A stretch of DNA of 64,000 nucleotides, from positions 30,761 to 94,760 of the forward strand of contig DATBLC010000344.1 of NCBI GenBank assembly GCA_036555515.1, written 5' to 3'. The translations under genes and the position numbers were made by a program. The notes beneath the pieces were generated by a model that saw only the letters and a program-made list of their open reading frames with translations, ran no database searches and was not told where the DNA came from. Numbering within the stretch: the stretch's first letter is position 1; every line of letters begins with the position of its first letter. Source of the DNA: DATACQ01 sp036555515 (GTDB lineage Bacteria; Desulfobacterota; Binatia; UBA9968). Shown piece after piece: positions 1 through 7,487 of the stretch.

Positions 1-817
1 CGCGCACCGGAGCGTAAATATCGGCAACTGAGCTGGTGCGGGTGAAACGCGGGTCGACGTGAATGATCTTGGCGCCGTGCTCGACCTTGGCCTTCATCGG
101 CCAGCGGAAGGCGACGGGATGGTTCTCCGCCATGTTGGAGCCCATGACGATGATGCAGTCGGAGTCGTACATGCTCCGGGGATAGAGTGTGGCTGCACCG
201 CGGCCGAATCGTGTCCCCAGACCGGGGACGCTAGAGCTATGTCATATCCGCGCCTGGTTCTCGATGGCGACTATTCCTAGGCCGCGCATGAGCTTTTGGT
301 GCACGTGGTTGAACTCGACCTCCAGCGTGGCGCCGCCGAGGGAGAAGATCGCGGGCGTCATGTTGACGAGCTTGCCGTTGGGGAGCTTCTCGATAAAGGT
401 CTCGTCGCGCGTCTTTTTCACCAACTCGGCGATGCGGTTCATGGCCCGTTCCAGATCCCAGACCTCCCAATCGACCGCGCCCGCGGCGCGATGCAATACC
501 TGGGTAGGACGGTTCGGGTTGACGTGGAGCTGGAAGATGGCGGCTCCCTTGGGACAGAGCGTCCCTTCGTTGTGCGGGCTGCGCGGATCGCCTTCGATGT
601 TGACGATCTGACCATTCACCGTGTGAATGAGCGTGCCGCAGCCAACGGAACAGTAGGGGCAGACACTGGGGGTGGTCTTAGCTCCTTTGATGCGAAGCTC
701 TTGGGCTCGCGCGACGGCCGGCCCTAAATTGACGCCGGAACCAAGGAGGCCGCCGAGCGCCGTGCCCGCGCCTGCTGCCACCGAAAGACGCAGAAAATCT
801 CGTCGTGAAGAGTCCAT
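1..817 (-). CDS. fdnG: Selenocysteine-containing formate dehydrogenase catalytic subunit (5' part, runs off left edge)
   Basis: Oxidises formate to CO2 at a Mo or W bis-pyranopterin site and passes electrons to iron-sulfur partner subunits, probably on the outer face of the membrane. Residues 1-38 form a Tat signal (RRDFLRLS at 5-12, hydrophobic stretch, ARA cleavage site). Cys53, 56, 60 and 88 bind the N-terminal 4Fe-4S cluster. An in-frame TGA at 242-244 follows NQARI at residue 191, and the same frame continues with HSSSVPGLG and then MGSNMAENHPVAFRWP and HVDPRFTRT, as in FdnG/FdoG after selenocysteine. The TGA is therefore Sec192, not a stop. The start has AGGAG about 8 nt upstream. The gene is last in the visible minus-strand Mo/W block; subunits B and C would lie beyond the edge. 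FdhA is an equally valid name. Confidence 0.93.
206..244 (-). promoter_or_regulatory. Bacterial SECIS element directing Sec insertion at the in-frame UGA
   Basis: On the minus strand, 12 nt after the TGA at 242-244, comes a perfect 6-bp stem GTCCCC/GGGGAC (229-224 paired with 218-213) closed by the loop GGTCT (223-219). In Escherichia coli fdhF the SelB-binding hairpin carries the same GGUCU loop, starting 18 nt after its UGA; here the loop also starts 18 nt after the UGA. The element lies inside the coding region, as bacterial SECIS elements do. It implies selA, selB, selC and selD elsewhere in the genome. Confidence 0.88.
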
Positions 818-952
818 ATTTTGACTCCTTTTTCCGAGAAGTGGACTGAAAAAAACAAGAGGCTGACAAGCAACATGATTTCACAAATCGCAGAGCTGAT
901 GAACTTTTCTTCGCTGGCTTAAGTCTTAGGCGTACAGTAAGGACCGGCCGAG

Positions 953-980
953 ATACTATCGCGGGGGAAATCTTTGTCAA
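953..980 (-). promoter_or_regulatory. Sigma-70-type promoter in front of the formate dehydrogenase gene
   Basis: Reading the minus strand, TTGACA (980-975) is followed after 16 nt by TAGTAT (958-953). This would start transcription near 945 and give a ~130-nt leader before the ATG at 817. It would let the formate dehydrogenase be transcribed separately from the upstream 59-residue gene and aldehyde oxidoreductase. No other candidate this close to consensus was seen in the 230-bp gap. Confidence 0.6.
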
Positions 981-1046
981 GGAAAAAAAATGGCGCGACA
1001 AAGGCGGCATTGAGTTACCCTCGTGTAATGATTGAAAAGAGGGGTG

Positions 1047-1226
1047 TTACCGTTTCTTGCTGCTTAGCCGCTCGATCAGTCCGGTCACCTCTTCGAGGCG
1101 GCTGCGGACCTCCGCCTCCGCTTTTCGCACCTCTTCGGGTGGCGCCCCTTTGTCCACCGCGTCTTCATAAGCGGTCACCGCAACGCCGAATACTTTCAAC
1201 AGGCGGCGTGTCTCATCGGTTGGCAT
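1047..1226 (-). CDS. Small uncharacterised protein, 59 aa, between aldehyde oxidoreductase and formate dehydrogenase
   Basis: The frame begins ATG CCA ACC GAT and ends with TAA at 1047-1049. A strong Shine-Dalgarno sequence, AGGAGGAG, ends 6 nt before the ATG. The product starts MPTDETRRLLKVFGVAV and is rich in Glu, Arg and Lys, with spacing typical of two amphipathic helices (GAPPEEVRKAEAEVR, then LEEVTGLIERLSSKKR). It has no cysteine, signal peptide or membrane segment. I do not recognise a family. It sits 54 nt downstream of the aldehyde oxidoreductase on the same strand, so co-transcription is likely. A role as a small partner or assembly protein of the Mo/W enzymes is inferred from position only. 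Confidence 0.7.
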   Translation of the reverse strand: MPTDETRRLLKVFGVAVTAYEDAVDKGAPPEEVRKAEAEVRSRLEEVTGLIERLSSKKR

Positions 1227-1255
1227 GGTTTGCTCCTCCTGCGTTGTCGCAGTTT

Positions 1256-1318
1256 CGGGTTTCGAGTTTTGGGTTGCGGGTTAACTCGAAACTCGGAACT
1301 CCAAACCCGAAACGGTCG
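1256..1318. repeat. Imperfect inverted repeat overlapping the 3' end of the aldehyde oxidoreductase
   Basis: GTTTCGGGTTTCGAGTTTTG on the left faces CTCGAAACTCGGAACTCC and AAACCCGAAAC on the right, so the transcript can fold into a long imperfect hairpin. The unit is a degenerate ~7-nt repeat (GTTTCGG, GTTTCGA, GTTTTGG) like the GTTCAAN arrays elsewhere in the window. It includes the oxidoreductase stop codon and ends just before the Shine-Dalgarno of the 59-residue gene. Confidence 0.6.
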
Positions 1319-3110
1319 GGAGACCCAGCTCCTTAATCTTGTGATCGGGAATTAGTCCGTCTTCTTCCCAGCCCCTGGCCCGATAATAGCCCAGGATCAT
1401 CTGTCGAAGCTCGTCGGCGCTCAGGCCGACCCCCTGGGCCACTCCCGTGGGAAGCGCTTCGCTCAAGAGCCGAGGCGGCAGCCAGTCGTCCTCTGGTTTC
1501 CAACCTTCGCGCAGGTTAAACAGCTTCTTGAGCGCGTGAATGCGCTCGCCAATGCGTTTGAGCTCGGTACTCGAGCAATCCCATCCAGTTACCTTGTTTA
1601 TAAGGTCCGCGGCCTCGGCGTAAAAATCTGTGAAGCACTTGCGCAGGAACTTACAAACTATCAACGAATCCAGCACCGCGGCGAAATCCTCCGATGCTGC
1701 AACCAGTATGCCTCTACCGGAATCAGAGCGCAGCCTGTCGACTTGGCCCGAGAAGTCGGCCTCGTACGCGCCGGAGCGGTTATGGCAGGCGCCGCGCGGA
1801 CTCACCGCCAAGCCGAGTGCCAGCGTCTTCAAGCTGCGCGGCTCATATCCCGGAAGCTCGAGCCCTTTTACGTGCATCGCGCAATCTAAACTCTCTCCGC
1901 CGATCTCGAGGGCGGCGCGCTTTGAGCCTTCGGCCAGCAGCGCGCCGATACCTCGGCGCTCGGCGATAGCGGGAATCGCGGCGAGGAGAGCATCCGATCG
2001 GCCGAAGCGCAAACCGAGCGCTTGCGCTTCGGGCAAGAGTCCGCGTTCGCAGCATTCCATCGCCCAGGCCAAGGTGCCGCCCGTGCTTATCGTGTCCAGT
2101 CCATAGAGGTCGCAAAGCCCCGCGGCCTGAAGAACTGCTTGGGGATCTTGAATACCACAGAGCGGTCCCAGCGCGAATAGAGTTTCATACTCCAGACGCT
2201 GCTCTTCGCCAGCGACGGACTTGAACAGTCGCTCGCAGCGGATCGTGCAGCAGGCGCAGCCGTGCCTGCGGCTGAAGTTGTTTTCCGTCAGAGTTTCTCC
2301 GCTCAACGCTTCGGCGTGGTCGAAGGTCGATTGCTGGAAATTGCGCGTGGGCAATGTGCCGAGGCGATTAAAGACTGCCAGGTTGGCGACAGTGCCGATG
2401 TTTCGATATTTGTCGGTGAGCGAGCCGAGACTGCGCGAGCGCAGAGATTGAGCGATCGCCTCGACGCCTTTGGCATCGGCAACTTTGGTTTCTCGGTCTC
2501 CGCACAGGGCGATCGCCTTCAAATTTTTCGATCCCATAACTGCGCCCACCCCACCACGCCCCGCGTGGCGCCCTTCGTTGCTGATGGTGGCAAAGCGCAC
2601 TCGGTTCTCTCCCGCTTTGCCGATGGCCGCCACGGGCATTGCCGAAGAGCATAACTCGGTACGGATCAGGGATTCGGTCTCGCTCGCGCTTTTTCCGGTC
2701 AAGCCAGCGGCGTCCCTGATTTCGACGTGGTCATTATGAATGTAGATGTACGCCAAGGAAGCCGCCCGCCCGGTGATTACCAGGCCGTCGAGGCCTATGC
2801 GTTTGAGCTCGAGGGCAAAGTAGCTCGAAGAGAGGGAATCGGCGATGAAGCCGGTTAGCGGGGATTTGGTGACCACGGCAAATTTAGCCGTTGTCGTGAG
2901 ACCGGTGCCCACTAAAGGAGCGCTGGTAAAAATCAGCGGGTTGGCGGGAGAAAAGGGTTCGACTCCCGGCGGCGCGTAATCGTAGAGCAGGCGTGCGCCA
3001 AGACCGATGCCGCCGAGAACTTGGCGCAGGCGCGAAACCTCGAGATCATGCCAAGAGCTTTGCCCGGTGTTTAAGTCGATGTATAGCAAGCGGCCGTGAA
3101 AGCCTTGCAT
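1281..3110 (-). CDS. Aldehyde:ferredoxin oxidoreductase family protein (tungsten/molybdenum bis-pterin enzyme)
   Basis: Members oxidise aldehydes to acids, or reduce acids, with ferredoxin, using a tungsto- or molybdo-bispterin and a 4Fe-4S cluster in the cytoplasm. The 609 residues match the usual family length. The N-terminal pterin domain starts GFHGRLLYIDLNTG, RHAGRGGVGAVMGSKNLKAI lies at ~181-200, and the cluster ligands appear as Cys285-x2-Cys288-x3-Cys292, with later cysteines at 486 and 492. It lies between the MobA-MoaD fusion and the 59-residue gene, the former being consistent with cofactor supply. The last ~10 residues (VSGLEFRVSS) are encoded inside an inverted repeat (1256-1318), so the C-terminus has probably been extended by repeat sequence. 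The substrate cannot be told. Confidence 0.88.
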   Translation of the reverse strand: MQGFHGRLLYIDLNTGQSSWHDLEVSRLRQVLGGIGLGARLLYDYAPPGVEPFSPANPLIFTSAPLVGTGLTTTAKFAVVTKSPLTGFIADSLSSSYFALELKRIGLDGLVITGRAASLAYIYIHNDHVEIRDAAGLTGKSASETESLIRTELCSSAMPVAAIGKAGENRVRFATISNEGRHAGRGGVGAVMGSKNLKAIALCGDRETKVADAKGVEAIAQSLRSRSLGSLTDKYRNIGTVANLAVFNRLGTLPTRNFQQSTFDHAEALSGETLTENNFSRRHGCACCTIRCERLFKSVAGEEQRLEYETLFALGPLCGIQDPQAVLQAAGLCDLYGLDTISTGGTLAWAMECCERGLLPEAQALGLRFGRSDALLAAIPAIAERRGIGALLAEGSKRAALEIGGESLDCAMHVKGLELPGYEPRSLKTLALGLAVSPRGACHNRSGAYEADFSGQVDRLRSDSGRGILVAASEDFAAVLDSLIVCKFLRKCFTDFYAEAADLINKVTGWDCSSTELKRIGERIHALKKLFNLREGWKPEDDWLPPRLLSEALPTGVAQGVGLSADELRQMILGYYRARGWEEDGLIPDHKIKELGLPTVSGLEFRVSS

Positions 3111-3223
3111 CGCTCAGCCCCGATCCGATGTCAAAGGAGTTTTCTTTAGTTTCATAATGACTGTCTGTGTGCAAAGAGCCGATAGTATCCTCACTGTCGT
3201 GTCGTCGTCTCCATTGTACGGCG

Positions 3224-4198
3224 TCAGCCGCCCGCATCGGCGCACAGTATTAAAATTTTGTCTCCCGGATTGACCTTCGTAACCGGACTGCGAGTAAAGT
3301 TCAAGCCGTTGATATTGCACGCGTAGCCGCTAACTAGAGCGGCGCCGTCGGGATTGATAACCCGCCCGACTAAGACCGGCAGTCTTTGCGCAAGAGCGGT
3401 AAGTACGTCGGAGAGACTAGCCGGTTGCGGCAACGTCAGAGAAACGACGCTGGTCTTCGCCAGCAAGCGGGCCACACCGAAAAGTTCGACTGTGACAGAG
3501 TCAGAGACCGGGACCGGGGAAATAAGGGAGGCGGTCTCAACCTCGGCGCTCTGCCTGCTTGTTGCGGTCTGTGCCGGAAATCTCTGTTTGTATTCATTCC
3601 AGCGATTCAGCGCGAATTCGTAATCCGCCGGTGTATTCATATTGAGAAAACTCAAACCCTCAGGATCGAAACGGCGGATTTCCTCCTCGCCGATTTTATA
3701 GGTTCGCACCTTGTCATAGAGAAAAATCGGCCGTAACTCACCGCGCTCAAGCTGCTCTCTAAGGAGCGGCAGCACGCTGCGCCGGTAGACCGCGTGGAGC
3801 GGCTGAAAGCGGTTCTGCCAATACGGCACCACCACGTCGTAAGCTGAAATTTGAGATACGAGATTCGCGATCAAGGAAAAATTGGGGAAGGCGACATCGC
3901 AAGAGGTCACAAAGCAGACCTCTTTCTCAGTCGCCTTGAGCCCATAATAAATGCCGCCCACGGGTCCCTGAAACGGCACTTCGTCGCGCACCAGCGTCGC
4001 CGGCAGTTGGGGTAGTTCCTGTTCGGGCGCCGCGACGACGACGATGTCCGGGAAAAGGTGTTGCAGCGCCCGCACGATATAAACGATAAGCGGCTCGCCG
4101 TTAAACGGCAGCAGCGCTTTGGGCCGACCCATGCGCGAGCTCTTGCCGCCGGTTAAAATGACAGCGCTAGCATTTGTGATCGGCGGATGACTTTGCAT
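3224..4198 (-). CDS. Fusion of molybdenum cofactor guanylyltransferase (MobA) with a MoaD-like sulfur carrier
   Basis: Residues ~1-205 are a MobA-type nucleotidyltransferase: ASAVILTGGKSSRMGRPKALL binds GTP, followed by VGGIYYGL, the DVAFPN-type metal region and FLNMNTPADYEFA near the end. MobA attaches GMP to molybdopterin. After a ~35-residue linker, residues ~235-324 form a MoaD/ThiS-like ubiquitin fold (VTVELFGVARLLA, then GYACNINGL, then PGDKILILCADAGG) ending in the Gly-Gly that is thiocarboxylated in sulfur carriers. This fusion is not the usual domain order. It probably serves the adjacent aldehyde oxidoreductase and formate dehydrogenase. The ATG at 4198 was chosen because the GTG at 4228 adds ten residues before the conserved start; neither has a strong ribosome site. 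Confidence 0.85.
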   Translation of the reverse strand: MQSHPPITNASAVILTGGKSSRMGRPKALLPFNGEPLIVYIVRALQHLFPDIVVVAAPEQELPQLPATLVRDEVPFQGPVGGIYYGLKATEKEVCFVTSCDVAFPNFSLIANLVSQISAYDVVVPYWQNRFQPLHAVYRRSVLPLLREQLERGELRPIFLYDKVRTYKIGEEEIRRFDPEGLSFLNMNTPADYEFALNRWNEYKQRFPAQTATSRQSAEVETASLISPVPVSDSVTVELFGVARLLAKTSVVSLTLPQPASLSDVLTALAQRLPVLVGRVINPDGAALVSGYACNINGLNFTRSPVTKVNPGDKILILCADAGG

Positions 4199-4283
4199 AA
4201 GTCGGCTTTTCGGCCAGGAGCAAGACACCGGTCGTGAGCGGTCTCGACCGCGATGATTTTCTCGATGGCAACCGCGATGTAAG

Positions 4284-4313
4284 ATACTAGGTTTATAAGA
4301 ACTTATTAGTCAA
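4284..4313 (-). promoter_or_regulatory. Sigma-70-type promoter for the MobA-MoaD / aldehyde oxidoreductase block
   Basis: On the minus strand TTGACT (4313-4308) is separated by 18 nt from TAGTAT (4289-4284). The same -10 hexamer occurs in front of the formate dehydrogenase gene. Transcription would start near 4276, about 78 nt before the ATG at 4198. The spacer is AT-rich (TAAGTTCTTATAAACC), unlike its surroundings. Confidence 0.55.
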
Positions 4314-4416
4314 GGCGCGCAAAATGACGCCGGTGGCTTTTCGTCGCGGCGAAAGCTGCGACGGCGACGCCGGCGCAGAGCGGATCGGTTAGTCAGCGCC
4401 GGCACAGGGCTAGTGG

Positions 4417-5211
4417 TCAGGGATTGTAGGGATTATCCATCGCCGCCTGCTTCATCTGCGCGTGCAAATCGACCATGGTCAGCGCGCAGTATTCCATCGA
4501 GTAGCCGGCGCGAAACTCAACGCTCTCCTGCAAAGCCCGGGTAAGCACGGTGCGGTTGAAGGCGCCGTGGCCCATCGCCTCCTCGCCGCTCTCGCCGAGC
4601 TTGTGAGTATCCATGTCCGCTTCTTCGTGCGTGGAAAAATAAACCGCGTCTTGCTTACTGAAGCCGTAGTGCGTCGTTAACGCCGTATACCACTGGCCGG
4701 ACCACAGCGACAGCGATTCTTCGAAGACATGGAGTCCCCAAAGCTCGACGATGGAGCCGTCAATGAAAATTTTGTGGCAGAAATCATTGATCGCGCGGGC
4801 GGCTGGCAAATAGGGATCTTCCAGCATTTCTCTTTTGTTGAGGCCCATCTTTTCGGCGGTCTGGAGCAGAACTAACACGTGCCCCGGCGCTCGGGGAGAA
4901 ATCAATTCGTCGGCGATCTTGGCGCAAAAGGGCCCCAGGAGGTCGAAGTGGCGCACGAAAAACGGCAGATGAGTATAGTAAGAGACCGCGTTGAGGGCGT
5001 TGACCTCCAGCGAGAAATGGCCCCAGTTCTTAAAGAATTGCCGCATCACCGGCATCGGCAGTGTCCCTTCGCGCAGCTGCGTCATGAAGGCGCCTTTATG
5101 GATTTTCTCGTGGGCGTATTTGTAAAGCGTCGAATAGAGATAATCCACGTAGGCTCGGGCCTCTTGCTCGGTGAGCCGTTCTCCCGCTCTAGGCTCCTTG
5201 GGTTTGCTCAT
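4417..5211 (-). CDS. Haem-oxygenase-like (TenA/PqqC-type) iron-containing redox protein, copy 1
   Basis: 264-residue all-helical protein of the PqqC/TenA/iron-containing redox superfamily. Features shared with its paralogue at 46621-47427 include GAFMTQLREGTLP (GAFMRDLEAGRLP in the other), ADELISPRAPGH, an Glu-rich helix ELWGLHVFEESLSLW, and THEEADMDTH. The last looks like the Glu/Asp-x-x-His metal helix of haem-oxygenase-like diiron oxidases, so an oxygen-activating or C-C cleaving role is possible. It is unlikely to be a thiaminase because the TenA cysteine is not evident. The start at MSKPKEP is supported by GGAGG 8 nt upstream. The gene is divergent from queF. Substrate unknown. Confidence 0.72.
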   Translation of the reverse strand: MSKPKEPRAGERLTEQEARAYVDYLYSTLYKYAHEKIHKGAFMTQLREGTLPMPVMRQFFKNWGHFSLEVNALNAVSYYTHLPFFVRHFDLLGPFCAKIADELISPRAPGHVLVLLQTAEKMGLNKREMLEDPYLPAARAINDFCHKIFIDGSIVELWGLHVFEESLSLWSGQWYTALTTHYGFSKQDAVYFSTHEEADMDTHKLGESGEEAMGHGAFNRTVLTRALQESVEFRAGYSMEYCALTMVDLHAQMKQAAMDNPYNP

Positions 5212-5339
5212 GATGTTCCTCCAAAACGGCAAATACTGTCGCCATAGGGCTCCTTTTGATCGGCTATCATCGCCCCAAATCCTTGTCAAGTTAGCGACCG
5301 CGCGTTGGAATTAAATTCGCGCTGGGTTAAGATCGAGCC

Positions 5340-5690
5340 ATGGGGACCAAGCCGAGCAAAACGCTGGAAACCTTTCGCAATCCGCGGCCGGAGCGCGATT
5401 ACGAAATCAACATGGAATGTCCCGAGTTCACCTGCGTGTGCCCGCGCACCGGGCAACCGGACTTCGCCGACATTCGCATCCGCTATGTGCCGGCTGAACT
5501 CTGCGTCGAACTCAAGTCGCTCAAGCTCTATCTCTGGTCCTATCGTAACGAAGGAGCGTTTCACGAGGCGGTGGTCAATCAGATTCTCGACGACCTGGTT
5601 CAAGCCGTTCAACCGAAATCGATGACGGTGACCGGTGATTTCAACGTGCGCGGCGGCATTCATACAACGGTCACCGCGACACATCCGTAG
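5340..5690 (+). CDS. queF: NADPH-dependent 7-cyano-7-deazaguanine reductase (preQ0 reductase)
   Basis: Reduces preQ0 to preQ1 in queuosine synthesis for tRNA modification, in the cytoplasm. The 116 residues match the short unimodular QueF type. ECPEFTCVCPRTGQPDFADI contains the active-site Cys-Pro and the following Asp. ELKSLKLYLWSYRNEGAFHE is the family signature for NADPH and substrate binding, and GDFNVRGGI lies near the end. No preQ1 riboswitch is visible in the short space upstream. The gene stands alone, divergent from the haem-oxygenase-like gene, with other queuosine genes not in the window. Confidence 0.95.
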   Translation: MGTKPSKTLETFRNPRPERDYEINMECPEFTCVCPRTGQPDFADIRIRYVPAELCVELKSLKLYLWSYRNEGAFHEAVVNQILDDLVQAVQPKSMTVTGDFNVRGGIHTTVTATHP

Positions 5691-5951
5691 TTCGCGGTGC
5701 GGCGCTGCCCTGACCAGCGTTGTGCACAAGCTGTTCATGGAGTGTGGTCGGATCAGGGAAAATTGCCGCCGGCCGCCAGTTTGGCCGCGTTTAGAGTTTA
5801 TCAACAGCAATCCTGGCCCGAGAAAGCGAGAGATGCATCCAATATTTCTATTGATTTTGTTTCGCAATCGGTGCAAAGTTCTGCCACCAATTCATCCGCT
5901 CGGATTGTTGTCCGAGCGCAAGCAATTTAACTGATCGCCGCATTGTGAATC

Positions 5952-7328
5952 ATGGCAACTCTCGAAGATAATCTCCGCAAAGTCCCACCGCAGAACCTTG
6001 AAGCGGAATCCTCCGTGCTGGGCGGCATCCTGCTTGAGAACGACGCGATCAACGTCGTTTTGGAAGTCTTGCGCCCGGAGGATTTTTATCGCGAGTCCCA
6101 CCGTAAAATTTTCCGGGCCATGATCGAGCTTTCCGACCGCGGCGAGCCGGCGGATGTGATTACGTTGAGCGAATGCCTCAAGGCGCGCAACGGACTGGAG
6201 GCGGTGGGCGGCACTGCCTATCTGGTTTCGCTTGCTGACTTCGTGCCCACCGCGGCCAACATCGCCTACTATGCCCGCATCGTGCGCGAAAAGGCGATCT
6301 TGCGCAGCCTGATTACCTGTGCGACGGAGATTGCCACCAGGGGATACGAAGAGCAGGGCAACGTCGAAGAATTTCTCGACAGCGCTGAAAAGGTGATCTT
6401 CGATATCTCGGAAAAGAAGATAAAGGCGTCCTTTGTTTCCGTCGGCGAGATGATCAAGGACACGCTGAAGACCGTCGAGAAGCTTTATGAACGCAAAGAA
6501 ATGATCACCGGCGTTTCCACGGGCTACGAAGATTTGGACAAGCTTACTGCCGGGCTTCAGCCGTCCGACTTGATCATCGTCGCTGGACGGCCCGGGATGG
6601 GGAAAACCGCGTTCGCTCTCAACGTCGCAGCCCACGCGGCGTTCAATGGCACCGGCGCCGCGGTTTTCTCGCTGGAAATGGCCAGGGAGCAGTTGGTTCT
6701 GCGCATGCTTTGTTCCGAGGCGCGCGTCAACAGCTCTAAGGTGCGTTCTGGTTACCTAGGCGAGCGAGATTTCCCGCTGCTCGCCAAAGCGGCCGGCAAA
6801 CTGCACGACGCGCCGATCTACATCGACGACACGCCGGCGATATCGGTGCTCGAGCTGCGCGCCAAGGCGCGCCGCCTGGTGCGCGACCGGTCGAAGAAAA
6901 TTGGTCTGGTAGTAGTCGATTACTTGCAGCTGATGCGCGGCATGGGAACGGCAGCCAACCGTGAACAGGAAATTTCCGAAATCTCGCGCTCTCTGAAAGC
7001 ACTGGCCAAGGAATTGAACGTGCCGATCATCGCGCTTTCGCAGCTCAACCGCCGCGTCGAGGATCGCGGCGACCGCCGCCCGCAAATGTCGGATTTGCGC
7101 GAATCCGGCGCCATCGAGCAGGACGCCGACGTGATCATGTTTATTTACCGCGAAGAGGTCTACAATAAAAGTGACGACAGCAAGAAAGGCGTCGCCGAAG
7201 TCATCGTGGCCAAGCAACGAAACGGCCCCACCGACACGGTCAACCTGACGTTTCTCGGCGAATACACCCGCTTTGAGAACTATACCGCGCGCGATGAATA
7301 CGGCTACGAAGAGCTGGAAGAGGCGTAG
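5952..7328 (+). CDS. dnaB: Replicative DNA helicase DnaB
   Basis: Hexameric 5'-3' helicase that unwinds DNA at the replication fork. 458 residues, the usual length. The N-terminal DnaG-interaction domain starts PPQNLEAESSVLGGILL. The RecA-like ATPase domain holds Walker A GRPGMGKT, Walker B VVVDYLQLM, ALSQLNRRVE and the arginine-finger region DLRESGAIEQDADVIMF. There is no intein. Upstream lies a 261-bp gap with AT-rich stretches and no ORF. It contains TTGTGCACA (5720-5728) and TTATCAACA (5798-5806), which resemble DnaA boxes only loosely. No partner such as rplI or radA is adjacent. Confidence 0.97.
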   Translation: MATLEDNLRKVPPQNLEAESSVLGGILLENDAINVVLEVLRPEDFYRESHRKIFRAMIELSDRGEPADVITLSECLKARNGLEAVGGTAYLVSLADFVPTAANIAYYARIVREKAILRSLITCATEIATRGYEEQGNVEEFLDSAEKVIFDISEKKIKASFVSVGEMIKDTLKTVEKLYERKEMITGVSTGYEDLDKLTAGLQPSDLIIVAGRPGMGKTAFALNVAAHAAFNGTGAAVFSLEMAREQLVLRMLCSEARVNSSKVRSGYLGERDFPLLAKAAGKLHDAPIYIDDTPAISVLELRAKARRLVRDRSKKIGLVVVDYLQLMRGMGTAANREQEISEISRSLKALAKELNVPIIALSQLNRRVEDRGDRRPQMSDLRESGAIEQDADVIMFIYREEVYNKSDDSKKGVAEVIVAKQRNGPTDTVNLTFLGEYTRFENYTARDEYGYEELEEA

Positions 7329-7487
7329 ATGTTAGAGTTAAACGGGCGCTTTCAGCGATTGGTTTGAAGCGCGGAGTCAGGCTTTATTGCAGAGGTGGCA
7401 GGCGGTGATGATCCGATGAGAAAATTTGCTGCTTGGCATTGCGATAGTAACGTTAGCGGAAAATTCGCGGTGTAAACTATGCGCCCG

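Noticed and set aside
242..244. In-frame TGA ending the formate dehydrogenase early, taken as a nonsense mutation
   Set aside because: The same frame continues with strong FdnG sequence and a SECIS hairpin follows at the right distance.
5284..5289. Promoter for the haem-oxygenase-like gene
   Set aside because: A perfect TTGACA occurs on the minus strand, but no acceptable -10 hexamer lies at 16-18 nt.
5691..5951. Replication origin upstream of dnaB
   Set aside because: Only two weak DnaA-box-like words (TTGTGCACA, TTATCAACA), no clustered boxes, no dnaA, dnaN or rpmH nearby.
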